A stretch of DNA of 13,881 nucleotides from Deltaproteobacteria bacterium (GCA_031278795.1 JAITJT010000119.1:1-13881), one strand, 5' to 3'. Numbered from the stretch's first letter, positions 1 to 7,311 are shown. A program made the numbers and translations. Notes: generated by a model not told the origin, from the sequence alone.

Positions 1-189
1 GTTGCCAGTTACCCATACGTTACCTTGGCTGTCCAGGGCCAGCGCATGTGAGGATCCAGCCGAGACCTGTACAATCTTAGCCTTGGAGATATCATCAGCG
101 GCCAAGCAGTGGGATGAGTGAAGGGACAAAACGGCTAGTGCAAGCGTCAAAAATATAATATTTTTTAGTGATGTTAAGAATCCATCCAT
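1..189 (-). CDS. RCC1-repeat secreted protein, N-terminal fragment
   Basis: Reading leftward from the ATG at 189 gives 63 codons open to the window edge, so only the N-terminus is present. Residues 1-30 are a typical signal peptide with a hydrophobic core (IIFLTLALAVLSL) and a probable cleavage after CLA. The mature part (residues 38-63) matches the start of an RCC1 beta-propeller blade: VSAGSSHALALDSQGNVWV followed by TGN, the usual G-x-x-H-(S/A)-x-A-L...G-x-(V/L)-(W/Y)-x-x-G pattern. A GGA about 10 bases before the ATG could be a weak ribosome binding site. RCC1 propellers are usually protein-interaction scaffolds; secreted bacterial versions have no general function. Family assignment is fairly secure despite the short fragment; the role is unknown. 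Confidence 0.8.
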   Translation of the reverse strand, partial: MDGFLTSLKNIIFLTLALAVLSLHSSHCLAADDISKAKIVQVSAGSSHALALDSQGNVWVTGN

Positions 190-595
190 AATTTTAATTC
201 CATTTTTTTAAAGCATACGTCAAAAATTTCGTTTTATATAAATCTCTAAGTCTTTTTTTTCATGGATATTAGTCTTGGAAGCTGATTTTTAGTAAACACT
301 CATGATAGGCTCTAGAGTCCTTCCCCAACGGGACTATAAAAGTTTATTAGGGGTGCTCCTGCCCCCTAACGGGAGATCACCTTCCCTAAAAAAAATAAAT
401 TTTCACATTAAACAATAATTTTCATGAGTATAGCGGAACAGGGATTTCCCAAGAACTTGTTATCAGGTAAGGCTCATAGTGCGATCTCTATGACTAAGAG
501 TGTTATATTTCTTCTCTAAACTTGTGCAAAAGTTTCTTACTACAAATGATTAATTTCGCCAAAGGAATCACGCAAAATTTTTGGAAATAAACTTA
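190..595. other. AT-rich spacer with stem-loops, no protein gene
   Basis: No convincing ORF lies here. On the minus strand I see a possible promoter (502-529) and, downstream of it toward the RCC1 gene, three consecutive short stem-loops: 371-374 with 383-386, 347-353 with 363-369 (TTAGGGG/CCCCTAA, 7 perfect pairs) and 316-320 with 331-335. A T-rich run precedes the hairpins on that strand, so they do not look like ordinary terminators. This could be a structured leader of the RCC1 gene. Confidence 0.5.
502..529 (-). promoter_or_regulatory. Possible sigma70-type promoter for the RCC1 gene
   Basis: On the minus strand TTGCAC (529-524) and TATAAC (507-502) are separated by 16 bases. The -10 matches 5 of 6 consensus bases; the -35 keeps only TTG. 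It would start a leader of roughly 300 nt before the RCC1 start codon. Confidence 0.3.
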
Positions 596-603
596 TTATT
601 TCC
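583..603 (-). terminator. Weak hairpin terminator overlapping the Sel1 gene stop
   Basis: The minus strand has GGAAATAA and TTATTTCC around a 5-base loop, an 8-bp perfect but A/T-rich stem that includes the stop codon of the Sel1 gene. It is followed by AAAAATTTTG rather than a clean U-run, so termination would be inefficient. Confidence 0.35.
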
Positions 604-1339
604 CGCCTAAAAGCTCCGCGAGTCTTCCTTGGCAGCCCGGGTGCCCTTTGTTGGCGCCTTTCTGGAAGTACTGCCTGGCGGTGCTCTTGTTAGCCTTCAC
701 ATCGAATTTCCCCTCGTTGTATATCTCTCCTAGCAAAAAGGCGGCCGAGCCGTCGTCCTCTTGGTTGTCAGCGGCTTTCTTGAAGGCATCAATTGCCTTT
801 GGATTGCTCTTCTCAGTGCCTTTCCCCTCCAAATACATCTGCCCTAAAAACAGCTGGGCCTGGTAGTCACCGCCCTGGGCGGCCCTAGTGAGCCAGGAGA
901 AGGCCTTGGTGTAGTCGGCGTTTATCTTGGTGCCCATGAGGTAGAGGGCGCCTAGGGAGAGCTGCGCCAGGGTGTCCCCTTGGTTCGCGGCTTTTTCATA
1001 GAGATCGGCCGCCTTGATGGCATCGGCCTTTACCCCCAGGCCGTGCTCGTAGAGGTAGCCCAGAAAGCTCTGGGAGGGAGGGAAGTTGGCGTTCGCGGAT
1101 TGGGTGAGGTAATCGGCTGATTTCTTGTAGTCCTGTTTCACGCCTTCACCGTAAAAATACAGCATGCCCAGGGTGTGGGATGCCGGGATGTCGCCGGTTT
1201 TGGCTTTGGCCTCTAAGTTTTTTACGAAATCAGGGTCCACCTGGTTGCCCGCTTGGGCGTAAAGGCAATGAGGGGCGAAAATCATGCAAAGGATAGCGAG
1301 TGTTAGGGAAATAAGGGAAAGTTTCAAAGGGTTTAGCAC
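596..1339 (-). CDS. Secreted Sel1-repeat (TPR-like) protein
   Basis: This 247-residue protein starts at a GTG supported by a strong GGAGG seven bases upstream. Residues 1-29 form a signal peptide ending near CLYAQA, so it is exported. The rest is five consecutive Sel1-like repeats at about 53-88, 89-124, 125-160, 161-197 and 198-236, each with the A..LG.(L/M)Y..G.G......A..(W/Y)..(K/R)AA..G pattern (e.g. LGYLYEHGLGV, LGALYLMG, LGQMYLEGKG). Sel1 repeats build a helical solenoid for protein-protein contacts. It lies 23 bp after the hybrid kinase gene and is probably the last gene of that operon, so a periplasmic partner or modulator of the sensor system is a reasonable inference. No catalytic residues are recognisable. 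Family call is secure; the partner is unknown. Confidence 0.92.
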   Translation of the reverse strand: MLNPLKLSLISLTLAILCMIFAPHCLYAQAGNQVDPDFVKNLEAKAKTGDIPASHTLGMLYFYGEGVKQDYKKSADYLTQSANANFPPSQSFLGYLYEHGLGVKADAIKAADLYEKAANQGDTLAQLSLGALYLMGTKINADYTKAFSWLTRAAQGGDYQAQLFLGQMYLEGKGTEKSNPKAIDAFKKAADNQEDDGSAAFLLGEIYNEGKFDVKANKSTARQYFQKGANKGHPGCQGRLAELLGGK

Positions 1340-1362
1340 GGGTAATCCTCCCTAGGGGCACT

Positions 1363-4245
1363 TCAGGCGTGGGATTGGTTGGCGGTGATGATATTTTTGA
1401 GGGTCTGGGTAAGTAAGGCCACGTCTATGGGCTTGGAGAGGTGCCCGTTCATGCCGGCCGCGAAGCAGCGGTCGCGCTCGTCGGCGAAGGCGTGGGCCGT
1501 CATGGCGATGATGGCCAGATCCTTGTAGTCCGGGTTGGCTCTTATCCTTCTGGTGGCCTCAAAACCGTCCATGACGGGCATCTGCAGATCCATGAGCACC
1601 ACGTCAAAGGGCTTGCCGTTTTGGGAGTCCTTGAGCTTCTCGATGGCCACCATGCCGTTTTCAGCGACGGTCACGTCCAAGCCCATCTTCTGCATTAGCG
1701 ATCTGGCAACTAGGACGTTCACCTCGTTATCTTCCACCAAGAGTATGCGGTGGCCTACCAGCTCGTCGTCCATCTTCACCGGGGTCTTCTTGCTCTTGGC
1801 TACCTTCTGGGTCTTGGGTTTTTTTAGCTCCTCTTCCACCTTTTTCTGGGTGGCGAGATCTACTTGGAAGAGGCAGTTGAAGGTGACCGAGGTCCCCGAC
1901 CCCAGCTCGCTTTCAATGGAGATGTTACCACCCATCAGTTCCACCAGGCGCTTGGTGATGGTGAGGCCCAAGCCCGTTCCCCCGTACTGGCGGGTGATGG
2001 AGGTGTCGGCCTGGGTGAAGGCCTTGAATAGCTTCCTGGTCTGCTCCTGGCTCATGCCAATACCCGTGTCCATTATCTCGAAAATGATGTCGAGCTTATC
2101 CGGATTAGTGGGGGCTTGGTCCTTGGGGGCATTGAGGATCTCTTGTTGTGTTTGCTCTTCCTGGGACTTTTGGCTTCTGGTCTTAATGGTGATGGAGCCT
2201 TTTTTGGTGAACTTGAAGCTGTTTCCCACAATGTTTATAAATACTTGGCTTAGTCTTAATGGGTCTCCAATTAGATAGTCGGGAATCCCCGCTTCTGTAT
2301 CAAATATTAAGGCGATACCCGTCTTCTGGATGCGCTCTTTGAACATCATCTCAATATCCGCGAGGGTCTTGGAGAGGGTGAAGGGGATATTCTCCAAGGT
2401 CATCTTCCCGGCTTCCACCTTCGAGAAGTCTAGGATGTCGTTTATTATACCTAAAAGGGCCTGCCCTGAGCTGTGGGCGTTTTCAGCGTACTCGGTCTGC
2501 TGGCTGTCCAGCTTGGTCTGGAGTAGAAGATGGGTGAGCCCAATGATGGCGTTCATGGGGGTTCTTATCTCATGGCTCATGTTGGCCAAAAATTCGCTTT
2601 TGGCCTTGGAGGCCGCCTCGGCCTGGCTGATGGCCCGGGTGAGGGCCGTTATGTCCGAGAGGATCATGATGACGCACTCGTCGGTTAGGTTCTTGGCCGT
2701 GGCCTCGCCCGCCCTCTTCAGCTTCAGAGAGTAGCAGATCCTCTCCCCGTTTTCATCTATGAAGGAGGTTTCCAGCTGAAAGGTCTCCCCGTTTATGCCG
2801 TCCTCCCCAAAGAGATGGCTGATCTCCGGAGGCTCCTCGGCTCTAACCCCGCTGTCGCCATTAACCATGGTCTCCAAGAGATCCATGCCCTCGTGGTTGA
2901 GGTTGTGGGTATCCAAGAGCTGCTTCATGGCTATGTTTTGGTAGATGGGATGGCGATTGAGGTCGAAGAGGGCCAGGGCGTTGGGCATGGAGTCCAGATA
3001 GGAGCAGATGACGTCCATGGTGGTGTTGATGGAGCTAACTATGGAGTGGTAGTCGCCCTGGTGGGGAGCCGGGTCTATGCGGTGGTGGAGGGCGCCGGCC
3101 GAGGCGGCAAGCGTCAGGTCGGCTATGTCGTTTATCATCTTGTGCACCGAGTCGGCCATGGTCTGGTAGGCCGTGGCCAGGCGGCCTATCTCATCGGTGC
3201 GTTTGGAGTAGGTGGTTAGCTCCGGGTTGTTGAAGTCTCCGGATGCGTTCTTGATGGCATTTTCAGTTATGAGGTGGAGAGGATAGGTGATGATGTTTCT
3301 TAAGAAGATGCGGTAGAAAAAGGCGAAGATGATTATGAAGAGAAAGGTGAGGAGAAAGCCAGTTACATCAGCCTGGCGCACGGGCGCCAGGAAGTCTGAC
3401 TTGGAAACCATGATGCCCAGGGCCCAGCGAGTGCCCCTTATGGGGGCGTAGCTCACGAACATGGGCCCCTCCAGGGTCTCAAGCGAGGTGGAGCCCGTGC
3501 CACCACTGTGCATGTTGCCAATGACTTGTTCAATGGCGCTGTCTTCACCTATGGTCTCAAAGATTGTCTGGCGGCTGTAGACCTTCCCCTGGTAGATGGA
3601 GGCCATGAGCACGCTGTCCTCGTTTATGATGAAGGCCGAGCCCTTGGAGCCAATGGAGAGGCGGGTGATTATGCCGTAGAGCGTGTCGTAGGAGTAGGCG
3701 CCTATGAGGTAGTAGTCGGATTCCTGGTCGTGGACCAGCTGGTCCGAGCTCCACACCGGGATGGCCATGCTAATCTCGAGGCCGTGGTCCCCCACCGAGG
3801 TGTCCTCTATGACCACGTTGTGGGTGAGCTTGAGGAGTTCCCAGAGCTTTTTGTCCGTGACCCTGGAGGGCGAGCTGGAGGAGCCGGCTATGAGGCTACC
3901 CGTGTTGTCATAGAGTCCCAGCCACACGAAATCTATGGCCTGCATGGTGCGGTCTATGACCTTCTGCTTGCCCTTGGCAGCCACTGAGCTACTTCCCAAG
4001 ACGCTATTGTTGCGGATGAGGTAGAAACGGTCCACCAGGGTGTGCAGCTGGGCCTCCAGGTCCTGGGCCGCCGAGTGGGCCATGGGCTGGAGCACGTTGA
4101 GGAAGATAGTTTCGGTAAGAGAATTCATGAAATAGGTCATCATATAGACCAGACCTGTGGTTAGGGCCATAACCACCAGGACAGTCACCACCAGTATCCT
4201 GGTGGCGATGCTTTTCTGGGTCTTTATGCGAGCCTTGAGGCGCAT
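1363..4245 (-). CDS. Hybrid sensor histidine kinase with periplasmic dCache-like domain
   Basis: The 960-residue protein has a clear multidomain order. TM1 is about 16-38 and TM2 about 295-315; the roughly 255 residues between look like a double-Cache periplasmic sensor. A HAMP region (~317-370), a second HAMP-like stretch (~374-415, with [15 protein letters not shown]) and a PAS-like fold (~416-535) follow. HisKA carries SHEIRTPMN with H558 as phosphoacceptor. The ATPase domain has N671/N675, DTGIG at 726-730 and GGTGLGL at 755-761. After a Lys-rich linker (~800-825) comes a C-terminal receiver with E838/D839, phosphoacceptor D886, T916 and K938. All key residues are intact, so it should be active. 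Such hybrids usually need an Hpt protein and a separate output regulator; neither is in the window. It lies 54 bp after the FMN_bind-like gene, behind a periplasmic binding protein, which suggests receptor-mediated sensing. The start has only a weak AGAGG just before the ATG. Confidence 0.95.
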   Translation of the reverse strand: MRLKARIKTQKSIATRILVVTVLVVMALTTGLVYMMTYFMNSLTETIFLNVLQPMAHSAAQDLEAQLHTLVDRFYLIRNNSVLGSSSVAAKGKQKVIDRTMQAIDFVWLGLYDNTGSLIAGSSSSPSRVTDKKLWELLKLTHNVVIEDTSVGDHGLEISMAIPVWSSDQLVHDQESDYYLIGAYSYDTLYGIITRLSIGSKGSAFIINEDSVLMASIYQGKVYSRQTIFETIGEDSAIEQVIGNMHSGGTGSTSLETLEGPMFVSYAPIRGTRWALGIMVSKSDFLAPVRQADVTGFLLTFLFIIIFAFFYRIFLRNIITYPLHLITENAIKNASGDFNNPELTTYSKRTDEIGRLATAYQTMADSVHKMINDIADLTLAASAGALHHRIDPAPHQGDYHSIVSSINTTMDVICSYLDSMPNALALFDLNRHPIYQNIAMKQLLDTHNLNHEGMDLLETMVNGDSGVRAEEPPEISHLFGEDGINGETFQLETSFIDENGERICYSLKLKRAGEATAKNLTDECVIMILSDITALTRAISQAEAASKAKSEFLANMSHEIRTPMNAIIGLTHLLLQTKLDSQQTEYAENAHSSGQALLGIINDILDFSKVEAGKMTLENIPFTLSKTLADIEMMFKERIQKTGIALIFDTEAGIPDYLIGDPLRLSQVFINIVGNSFKFTKKGSITIKTRSQKSQEEQTQQEILNAPKDQAPTNPDKLDIIFEIMDTGIGMSQEQTRKLFKAFTQADTSITRQYGGTGLGLTITKRLVELMGGNISIESELGSGTSVTFNCLFQVDLATQKKVEEELKKPKTQKVAKSKKTPVKMDDELVGHRILLVEDNEVNVLVARSLMQKMGLDVTVAENGMVAIEKLKDSQNGKPFDVVLMDLQMPVMDGFEATRRIRANPDYKDLAIIAMTAHAFADERDRCFAAGMNGHLSKPIDVALLTQTLKNIITANQSHA

Positions 4246-4299
4246 CCTCTGGATGCGCTCTTTGTCTTTACCTATGGTTTCCAGAGTGTAAGACCTGTA

Positions 4300-4773
4300 T
4301 CAGAGGTCTCCCGGAAAATAATTTTCCGGGAGTTTGACGTAAGTGATGGATTTATCGTTTCGTTGGGAGTTGGAAATGGCCTTGGCGGCTAGGGTGGTGA
4401 ATATCTGGTGCATCCTTTTGGCCCCTGAGATGGGCTGGATGCGGCTCGCGTCCTGGAGTGTCAAGAGGGCGCTCTGGTAGGCTATATAGCTCTGGGTGGC
4501 CCTGGATCCGTGCTTGGTGTTGGCCTCCAGCTGGAAGTCCATGTCCCAGGAGCGGCGGAAGCCGCTCAGGTTGGTGGCGTCGAACTCCACTATGGTGATC
4601 TGGCCGTTGTTCACGTAGATGGTCAGATAGTCCTTCCAGGAGTCCGGGCCGAAACTATCCGCCTGGGCCGTGAAAAAACCGTCATGGAGATTGTTTTCCT
4701 TGCTTGTGCAAGCGGCTGCTATTGAAAATACAATAGGGAGCGTCAAGAGTAGCCAAATAATATGGACTCTCAG
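4300..4773 (-). CDS. FMN_bind-like lipoprotein with probable CTG start
   Basis: From residue 30 the protein reads like the family often called major membrane immunogen or FMN-binding lipoprotein: DGFFTAQADSFGPDSWKDYL, then TIYVNNGQIT.VEFDA, SWDMDF, and ISGAKRMHQIF near 115-125. The N-terminus is a lipoprotein signal (VHIIWLLLTLPIVFS, then IAAAC with C22 as lipid site), so it should be membrane-anchored. In this frame there is no ATG or GTG between the stop of the upstream gene and the signal peptide. CTG at 4773-4771, with GGAG 11 bases before it, gives 157 residues and the missing positive charge (MRVH). A longer open frame extends to 4938 but is an off-frame overlap with the binding-protein gene. 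The SGA[T/S] site for covalent flavin reads SGAK here, so covalent FMN is unlikely. It lies 34 bp after the LsrB-like gene; a periplasmic partner of receptor and kinase is inferred. Confidence 0.82.
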   Translation of the reverse strand: MRVHIIWLLLTLPIVFSIAAACTSKENNLHDGFFTAQADSFGPDSWKDYLTIYVNNGQITIVEFDATNLSGFRRSWDMDFQLEANTKHGSRATQSYIAYQSALLTLQDASRIQPISGAKRMHQIFTTLAAKAISNSQRNDKSITYVKLPENYFPGDL

Positions 4774-4807
4774 GTGAAAGCTTTCTCCAGGGCCTAAGGC
4801 TCTTGGG

Positions 4808-5899
4808 TCAGAAGTCGTAGTCATCCATGTTTTCCAAGGTGAACTCGGTTCTCTGGGGAAGGAGCACCACCCCGGAGTTGGGGGCCGTGTACATGGTGGG
4901 ATCCAAGACCGTGTTGGGCATGACCTCCAGCATGCCAATTTCTGGAATCTCCACCATCTGCCCCACGTTCAGTTGGTTACCGCTGGCCAGGTAATAGGAG
5001 ATGTAGCAGGCCATGGCCCCTTGGATCTGGCAGTCCCAGAGGCCCCATCTGTCTATGATTCCCTCCCGGCAGAACTCTTTCATGGCATTGGGCGAGGCGA
5101 AACCCGTGACCGAGATGTCCTGGGCGTTCTTGCCCGCTTCCTTTAGGGCCTGGGCCTGTCCAGGTAGCGAGGTGGAGTCGTTGCAGATGATAAGGTCTAT
5201 GTCCGGGTGCTCCTCTAGGATCTGCTTTCCCACGCTCAGGGCCTTTTCTGGGTCCTGCTCGCTGTAGTAGTTTTCCGGGTTGACATTCTCCCAGTTGGGG
5301 AAGGCCGTCTTTATGTACTCCTCCCCGGCCACCCTCCAGGAGTTCTGGTCGGCCACGGAGGCCTGGGAGTAGTGCCAGGCGTACTTGATCTTGTCCGTGG
5401 AGGGGTTCTTGCCCCTTTTGATCAAGCTCTTGGAGCCCATTTCCACCAACATCTTACCCAGCTGCGATGGGGTGCCCTGGGAGACCATGATTAGCCTCGC
5501 GTCTCCGGAGACATCCGAGTCCCAGGTGGTGACCACTATCCCAGCCTGGATAGCCCGCTTCAGCACATCGTCCAAGGCGGTCTTGTTAAGTGACGAGATG
5601 GAGATGGCGGAGACGTTGTCTTTGATGGCCTTTTCCACCACGGCTATCTGGTCCGGCACGTTGGCCTCGGGCGATCCGCGGTACTCCACCCTGAAGCCGT
5701 GGCGCTTGGCGAATTCCTGAGCCCCCTGGTTGGCTGACTCGAAGAAGGCGTTTCCGGTTATCTTGGGGATAAAGATAACGACGTTATCTTTAGCCGGACC
5801 CTTTTCCGCGCCGGAGCCTTCCTTGGGGTCGGATCCGGAGCAGCCGGGGATTAGGAAGAGAGACATGAGTAGACATAGTGTCAAAAGTTTTTTCATCAT
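4808..5899 (-). CDS. LsrB/RhaS-type periplasmic binding lipoprotein
   Basis: This 363-residue type-I periplasmic binding protein has a lipoprotein signal (MMKKLLTLCLLMSLFLIPGC, lipidated C20). Several blocks match the autoinducer-2 receptor LsrB as I recall it: FIPKITGNAFF, TWDSD (125-129), QGTPSQLGKMLVEM (141-154), ADQNSW (183-188), GFASPNAM (266-273), RWGLWD (284-289) and a C-terminal GVVLLPQR.xF..xN...YDF. Of six LsrB ligand contacts, the Lys, Asp, Asp and Gln equivalents are present (K46, D127, D184, Q185), while the Pro and Ala equivalents are N240 and S242. The ligand may therefore be AI-2, a sugar or a related small molecule. ABC permease and ATPase genes are absent nearby; instead an FMN_bind-like lipoprotein and a hybrid kinase follow, suggesting a sensory role like LuxP. 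The start is a double ATG without a clear Shine-Dalgarno sequence. Confidence 0.9.
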   Translation of the reverse strand: MMKKLLTLCLLMSLFLIPGCSGSDPKEGSGAEKGPAKDNVVIFIPKITGNAFFESANQGAQEFAKRHGFRVEYRGSPEANVPDQIAVVEKAIKDNVSAISISSLNKTALDDVLKRAIQAGIVVTTWDSDVSGDARLIMVSQGTPSQLGKMLVEMGSKSLIKRGKNPSTDKIKYAWHYSQASVADQNSWRVAGEEYIKTAFPNWENVNPENYYSEQDPEKALSVGKQILEEHPDIDLIICNDSTSLPGQAQALKEAGKNAQDISVTGFASPNAMKEFCREGIIDRWGLWDCQIQGAMACYISYYLASGNQLNVGQMVEIPEIGMLEVMPNTVLDPTMYTAPNSGVVLLPQRTEFTLENMDDYDF

Positions 5900-6141
5900 G
5901 TGGCAACCATGGACGGGATAACAGCGTTCACTGATAGCCCGTAAGAATATAGTTAATTCGTCACAATTAAAACTAAATCAATATATTTAAATTTTATGGG
6001 TATAGATATGGGATATTTTTTATAATATGGATAGGAAGTTCAACAGTAATATAAATATTATTGGCGTCAAATTTTTGCCAAGCCGGCTTAAAGCTTAGGC
6101 CAAACAAGGGTAAAAGGGGTTTTTAGCCCACGCGGATGAGC

Positions 6142-6170
6142 ATGACTTGGGGATGGGCTTAAATTATAGT
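6142..6170 (+). promoter_or_regulatory. Possible sigma70-type promoter
   Basis: ATGACT (6142-6147) and TATAGT (6165-6170) are separated by exactly 17 bases, matching 4 of 6 and 5 of 6 consensus bases. The start would be near 6177. The next plus-strand element is a structured region ending in a terminator, not a protein gene. Confidence 0.4.
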
Positions 6171-6187
6171 AGTCCTTTTTAACATAA

Positions 6188-6201
6188 ATTTTGTACAAAA
6201 T
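6188..6201. promoter_or_regulatory. Perfect 14-bp palindrome, possible operator
   Basis: ATTTTGTACAAAAT is a perfect palindrome lying about 11 bases after the predicted start of the 6142-6170 promoter, a position typical for repressor binding. The bound regulator is unknown. Confidence 0.3.
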
Positions 6202-6313
6202 AAAGCACAGTTCTCGCTGTGTGAAAAAGGCTTATTTTTACGGCCAAAGGCCTAAGTCACTTGAAGATCTAGGCGAAAGCCGCACCGTGGTCCGCCCAAG
6301 AGTGCTTTTTTCC

Positions 6314-6349
6314 AGCGTCCTATGGAGCGTTTTAGGGAGCGCCTTAAGG
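6314..6349 (+). repeat. Three 12-bp imperfect tandem repeats
   Basis: The units AGCGTCCTATGG, AGCGTTTTAGGG and AGCGCCTTAAGG follow each other without gaps. A degenerate relative (AGTGCTTTTTTCC) precedes them and GGTGCT follows. They lie inside the candidate RNA. Confidence 0.6.
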
Positions 6350-6461
6350 GGTGCTAATTATAATATGTGCGATTCTGAAACATAAAGCTTTTTCTTGCAT
6401 TGTGGAATAATATTCTATACAAATTAAACTAAACTTTAGCCAAAAAAAGAGAGCTCCAGGG

Positions 6462-6492
6462 ATCGCTGGGGGAGGCGATTTTTGATTTTTTT
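6462..6492 (+). terminator. Rho-independent terminator
   Basis: ATCGC and GCGAT flank a TGGGGGAG loop, followed directly by TTTTGATTTTTTT. An overlapping alternative stem begins at CTCCAG just upstream. The orientation ends plus-strand transcription just before the DUF805 promoter region, although no protein gene lies upstream on this strand. Confidence 0.6.
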
Positions 6493-6504
6493 CCTATCTT
6501 AATA

Positions 6505-6599
6505 TTTTTTTCACATATTTTGTTTAAGATAATTTTTTTTGGGTATTTTTTTCATGTATTTTGTTTAAGATATTTTTTCACGTCTTTTTAGGTAAGATA
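6505..6599. repeat. Three AT-rich 27-bp imperfect direct repeats
   Basis: Copies at 6505-6531, 6546-6572 and 6573-6599 share a run of T, then TCAYRT, TTTTGTTTAAGATA or a close variant. The first two are nearly identical; the third has TTTTTAGGTAAGATA. An inverted TATCTTAA lies at about 6494-6501. They sit 80-170 bp before the DUF805 start, where an operator or a curved upstream element would be expected. Confidence 0.6.
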
Positions 6600-6677
6600 T
6601 TTTTTTTATATCGTTTTTTATTTTTATGCAACACGACAATTACATAAAACATTTAAATCTAAAAGGTGGAGTTCATA

Positions 6678-7052
6678 ATGAAATACCTCGCACACGGGTT
6701 TGCAAACATTTTTAATTTCGAGGGAAGGGCTAGCCGCAAGGAGTTCTGGTTTTACACTATACCGGCGTTTATCATACTTTATGTTATTATCATAGTTTGC
6801 CAGTTTTTCTTCGCGTTTGTTAAGGGAGTTATTTTTGGGGGATCCTGGAGTTTATCCGCAGTTCACTATGTGATTTCTATCGCTATGTTTACGGTATTAT
6901 TTGCTGGGATCTTTTGCCGGAGACTGCACGATATTGGAGCTACCGGATGGCTAGCCATAGCCTGCCTGGTAATATCCATTATTGGCTTGATTGTAGGCTT
7001 CATACCCAGCGATGGGCCCAACAAGTACGGGGAGTCGGCTCCGCGTTTTTAA
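6678..7052 (+). CDS. DUF805 family inner-membrane protein
   Basis: I chose the ATG at 6678 because AGGTGGAG lies six bases before it; an in-frame GTG at 6666 sits inside that ribosome site. The 124-residue protein has the DUF805 hallmarks: NFEGRASRKEFWFY near residue 17, a hydrophobic core with three or four membrane segments (about 29-51, 61-84, 94-110), the RRLHDIGATGW motif at about 83-93 and the C-terminal PSDGPNKYGESAPRF. The length is typical. DUF805 proteins are small integral membrane proteins of unknown biochemical role, often encoded alone; this one also appears monocistronic, flanked by repeats and AT-rich spacers. Family assignment is secure; the function is not known. Confidence 0.93.
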   Translation: MKYLAHGFANIFNFEGRASRKEFWFYTIPAFIILYVIIIVCQFFFAFVKGVIFGGSWSLSAVHYVISIAMFTVLFAGIFCRRLHDIGATGWLAIACLVISIIGLIVGFIPSDGPNKYGESAPRF

Positions 7053-7114
7053 CGCTTTCTCTTTTAGATTTCCTAAATTCGCTACTTTTTTTCTAGGTTT
7101 GTCTTGGCTAGTTT

Positions 7115-7147
7115 TAGGGTAGTAATAGGGGAGTATTAGGGTAATAT
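7115..7147 (+). repeat. Three 11-bp tandem repeats
   Basis: TAGGGTAGTAA, TAGGGGAGTAT and TAGGGTAATAT follow without gaps, with a fourth TAG beginning next. The period is about one helical turn, so identical faces of the DNA would be presented. Confidence 0.6.
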
Positions 7148-7311
7148 TAGTTTTAGGATAATTATAATTTTAGCCATATATGGTAGTTTCCCTTAAGTTT
7201 TTTGGGCTTTTGGGAAGGGCAGAGAATTTTTTTAGCTCTGAAATGGAGCGAGTATAATAAGCCTAATTTTTGGGAAAAGTCGCTATATAATTTTTTTTAT
7301 GTAAAAAAAAC

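Larger units (their letters stand above)
6177..6492 (+). ncRNA. Candidate structured non-coding RNA
   Basis: The interval between a promoter-like sequence and an intrinsic terminator has no good ORF but several compact hairpins: CACAG-UUCUCG-CUGUG (about 6207-6222), GGCC-AAA-GGCC and GGC-GAAA-GCC (a GNRA tetraloop), followed by three 12-base repeats. The block from about 6230 to 6355 is clearly richer in G+C than its flanks, as expected for a folded RNA. I checked it by memory against tmRNA, RNase P, SRP and cobalamin riboswitch motifs; none fits convincingly. It could also be the remnant of a degraded gene. The boundaries are inferred. Confidence 0.3.
5900..6677. other. Spacer of about 780 bp without a convincing protein gene
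   Basis: No protein gene is supported. A 64-codon frame from a TTG at 6191 lacks a ribosome site and reads across hairpins. What I do see, left to right: an AT palindrome TAATATAAATATTA (6047-6060); hairpin TTGGC/GCCAA (6061-6081); a GGGTAAAA/TTTTTAGCCC hairpin around 6108-6130; a plus-strand promoter (6142-6170); a palindrome (6188-6201); a GC-rich structured block (about 6209-6355) with 12-bp repeats; a plus-strand terminator (6462-6492); and AT-rich 27-bp repeats before the DUF805 gene. Confidence 0.5.

Noticed and set aside
1535..2278. 247-codon plus-strand frame antisense to the hybrid kinase
   Set aside because: It mirrors the kinase ATPase and receiver coding sequence; Ser/Leu-rich composition and no recognisable domain.
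3508..3987. 159-codon plus-strand frame antisense to the kinase sensor domain
   Set aside because: The opposite strand encodes a continuous sensor domain in a 960-residue kinase; this frame is its complement.
4774..4938. N-terminal extension of the FMN_bind-like frame into the binding-protein gene
   Set aside because: The Pro/Trp/Cys-rich extension is an off-frame reading of the conserved C-terminus of the LsrB-like gene; the signal peptide begins after that gene's stop.
6280..6310. Resemblance of GGCGAAAGCCGCACCG...GTCCGCC to the core of a cobalamin riboswitch
   Set aside because: The flanking conserved boxes (the GGGAA before and the AGYCAGGA-type box after) are missing and no B12 gene follows.
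6191..6385. 64-codon frame with TTG start in the 5900-6677 spacer
   Set aside because: No ribosome site, reads through hairpins and 12-bp repeats, no family resemblance; better explained as structured non-coding sequence.
6666..6677. GTG at 6666 as the DUF805 start
   Set aside because: It lies inside the AGGTGGAG ribosome site that serves the ATG at 6678, and the family normally begins near that ATG.
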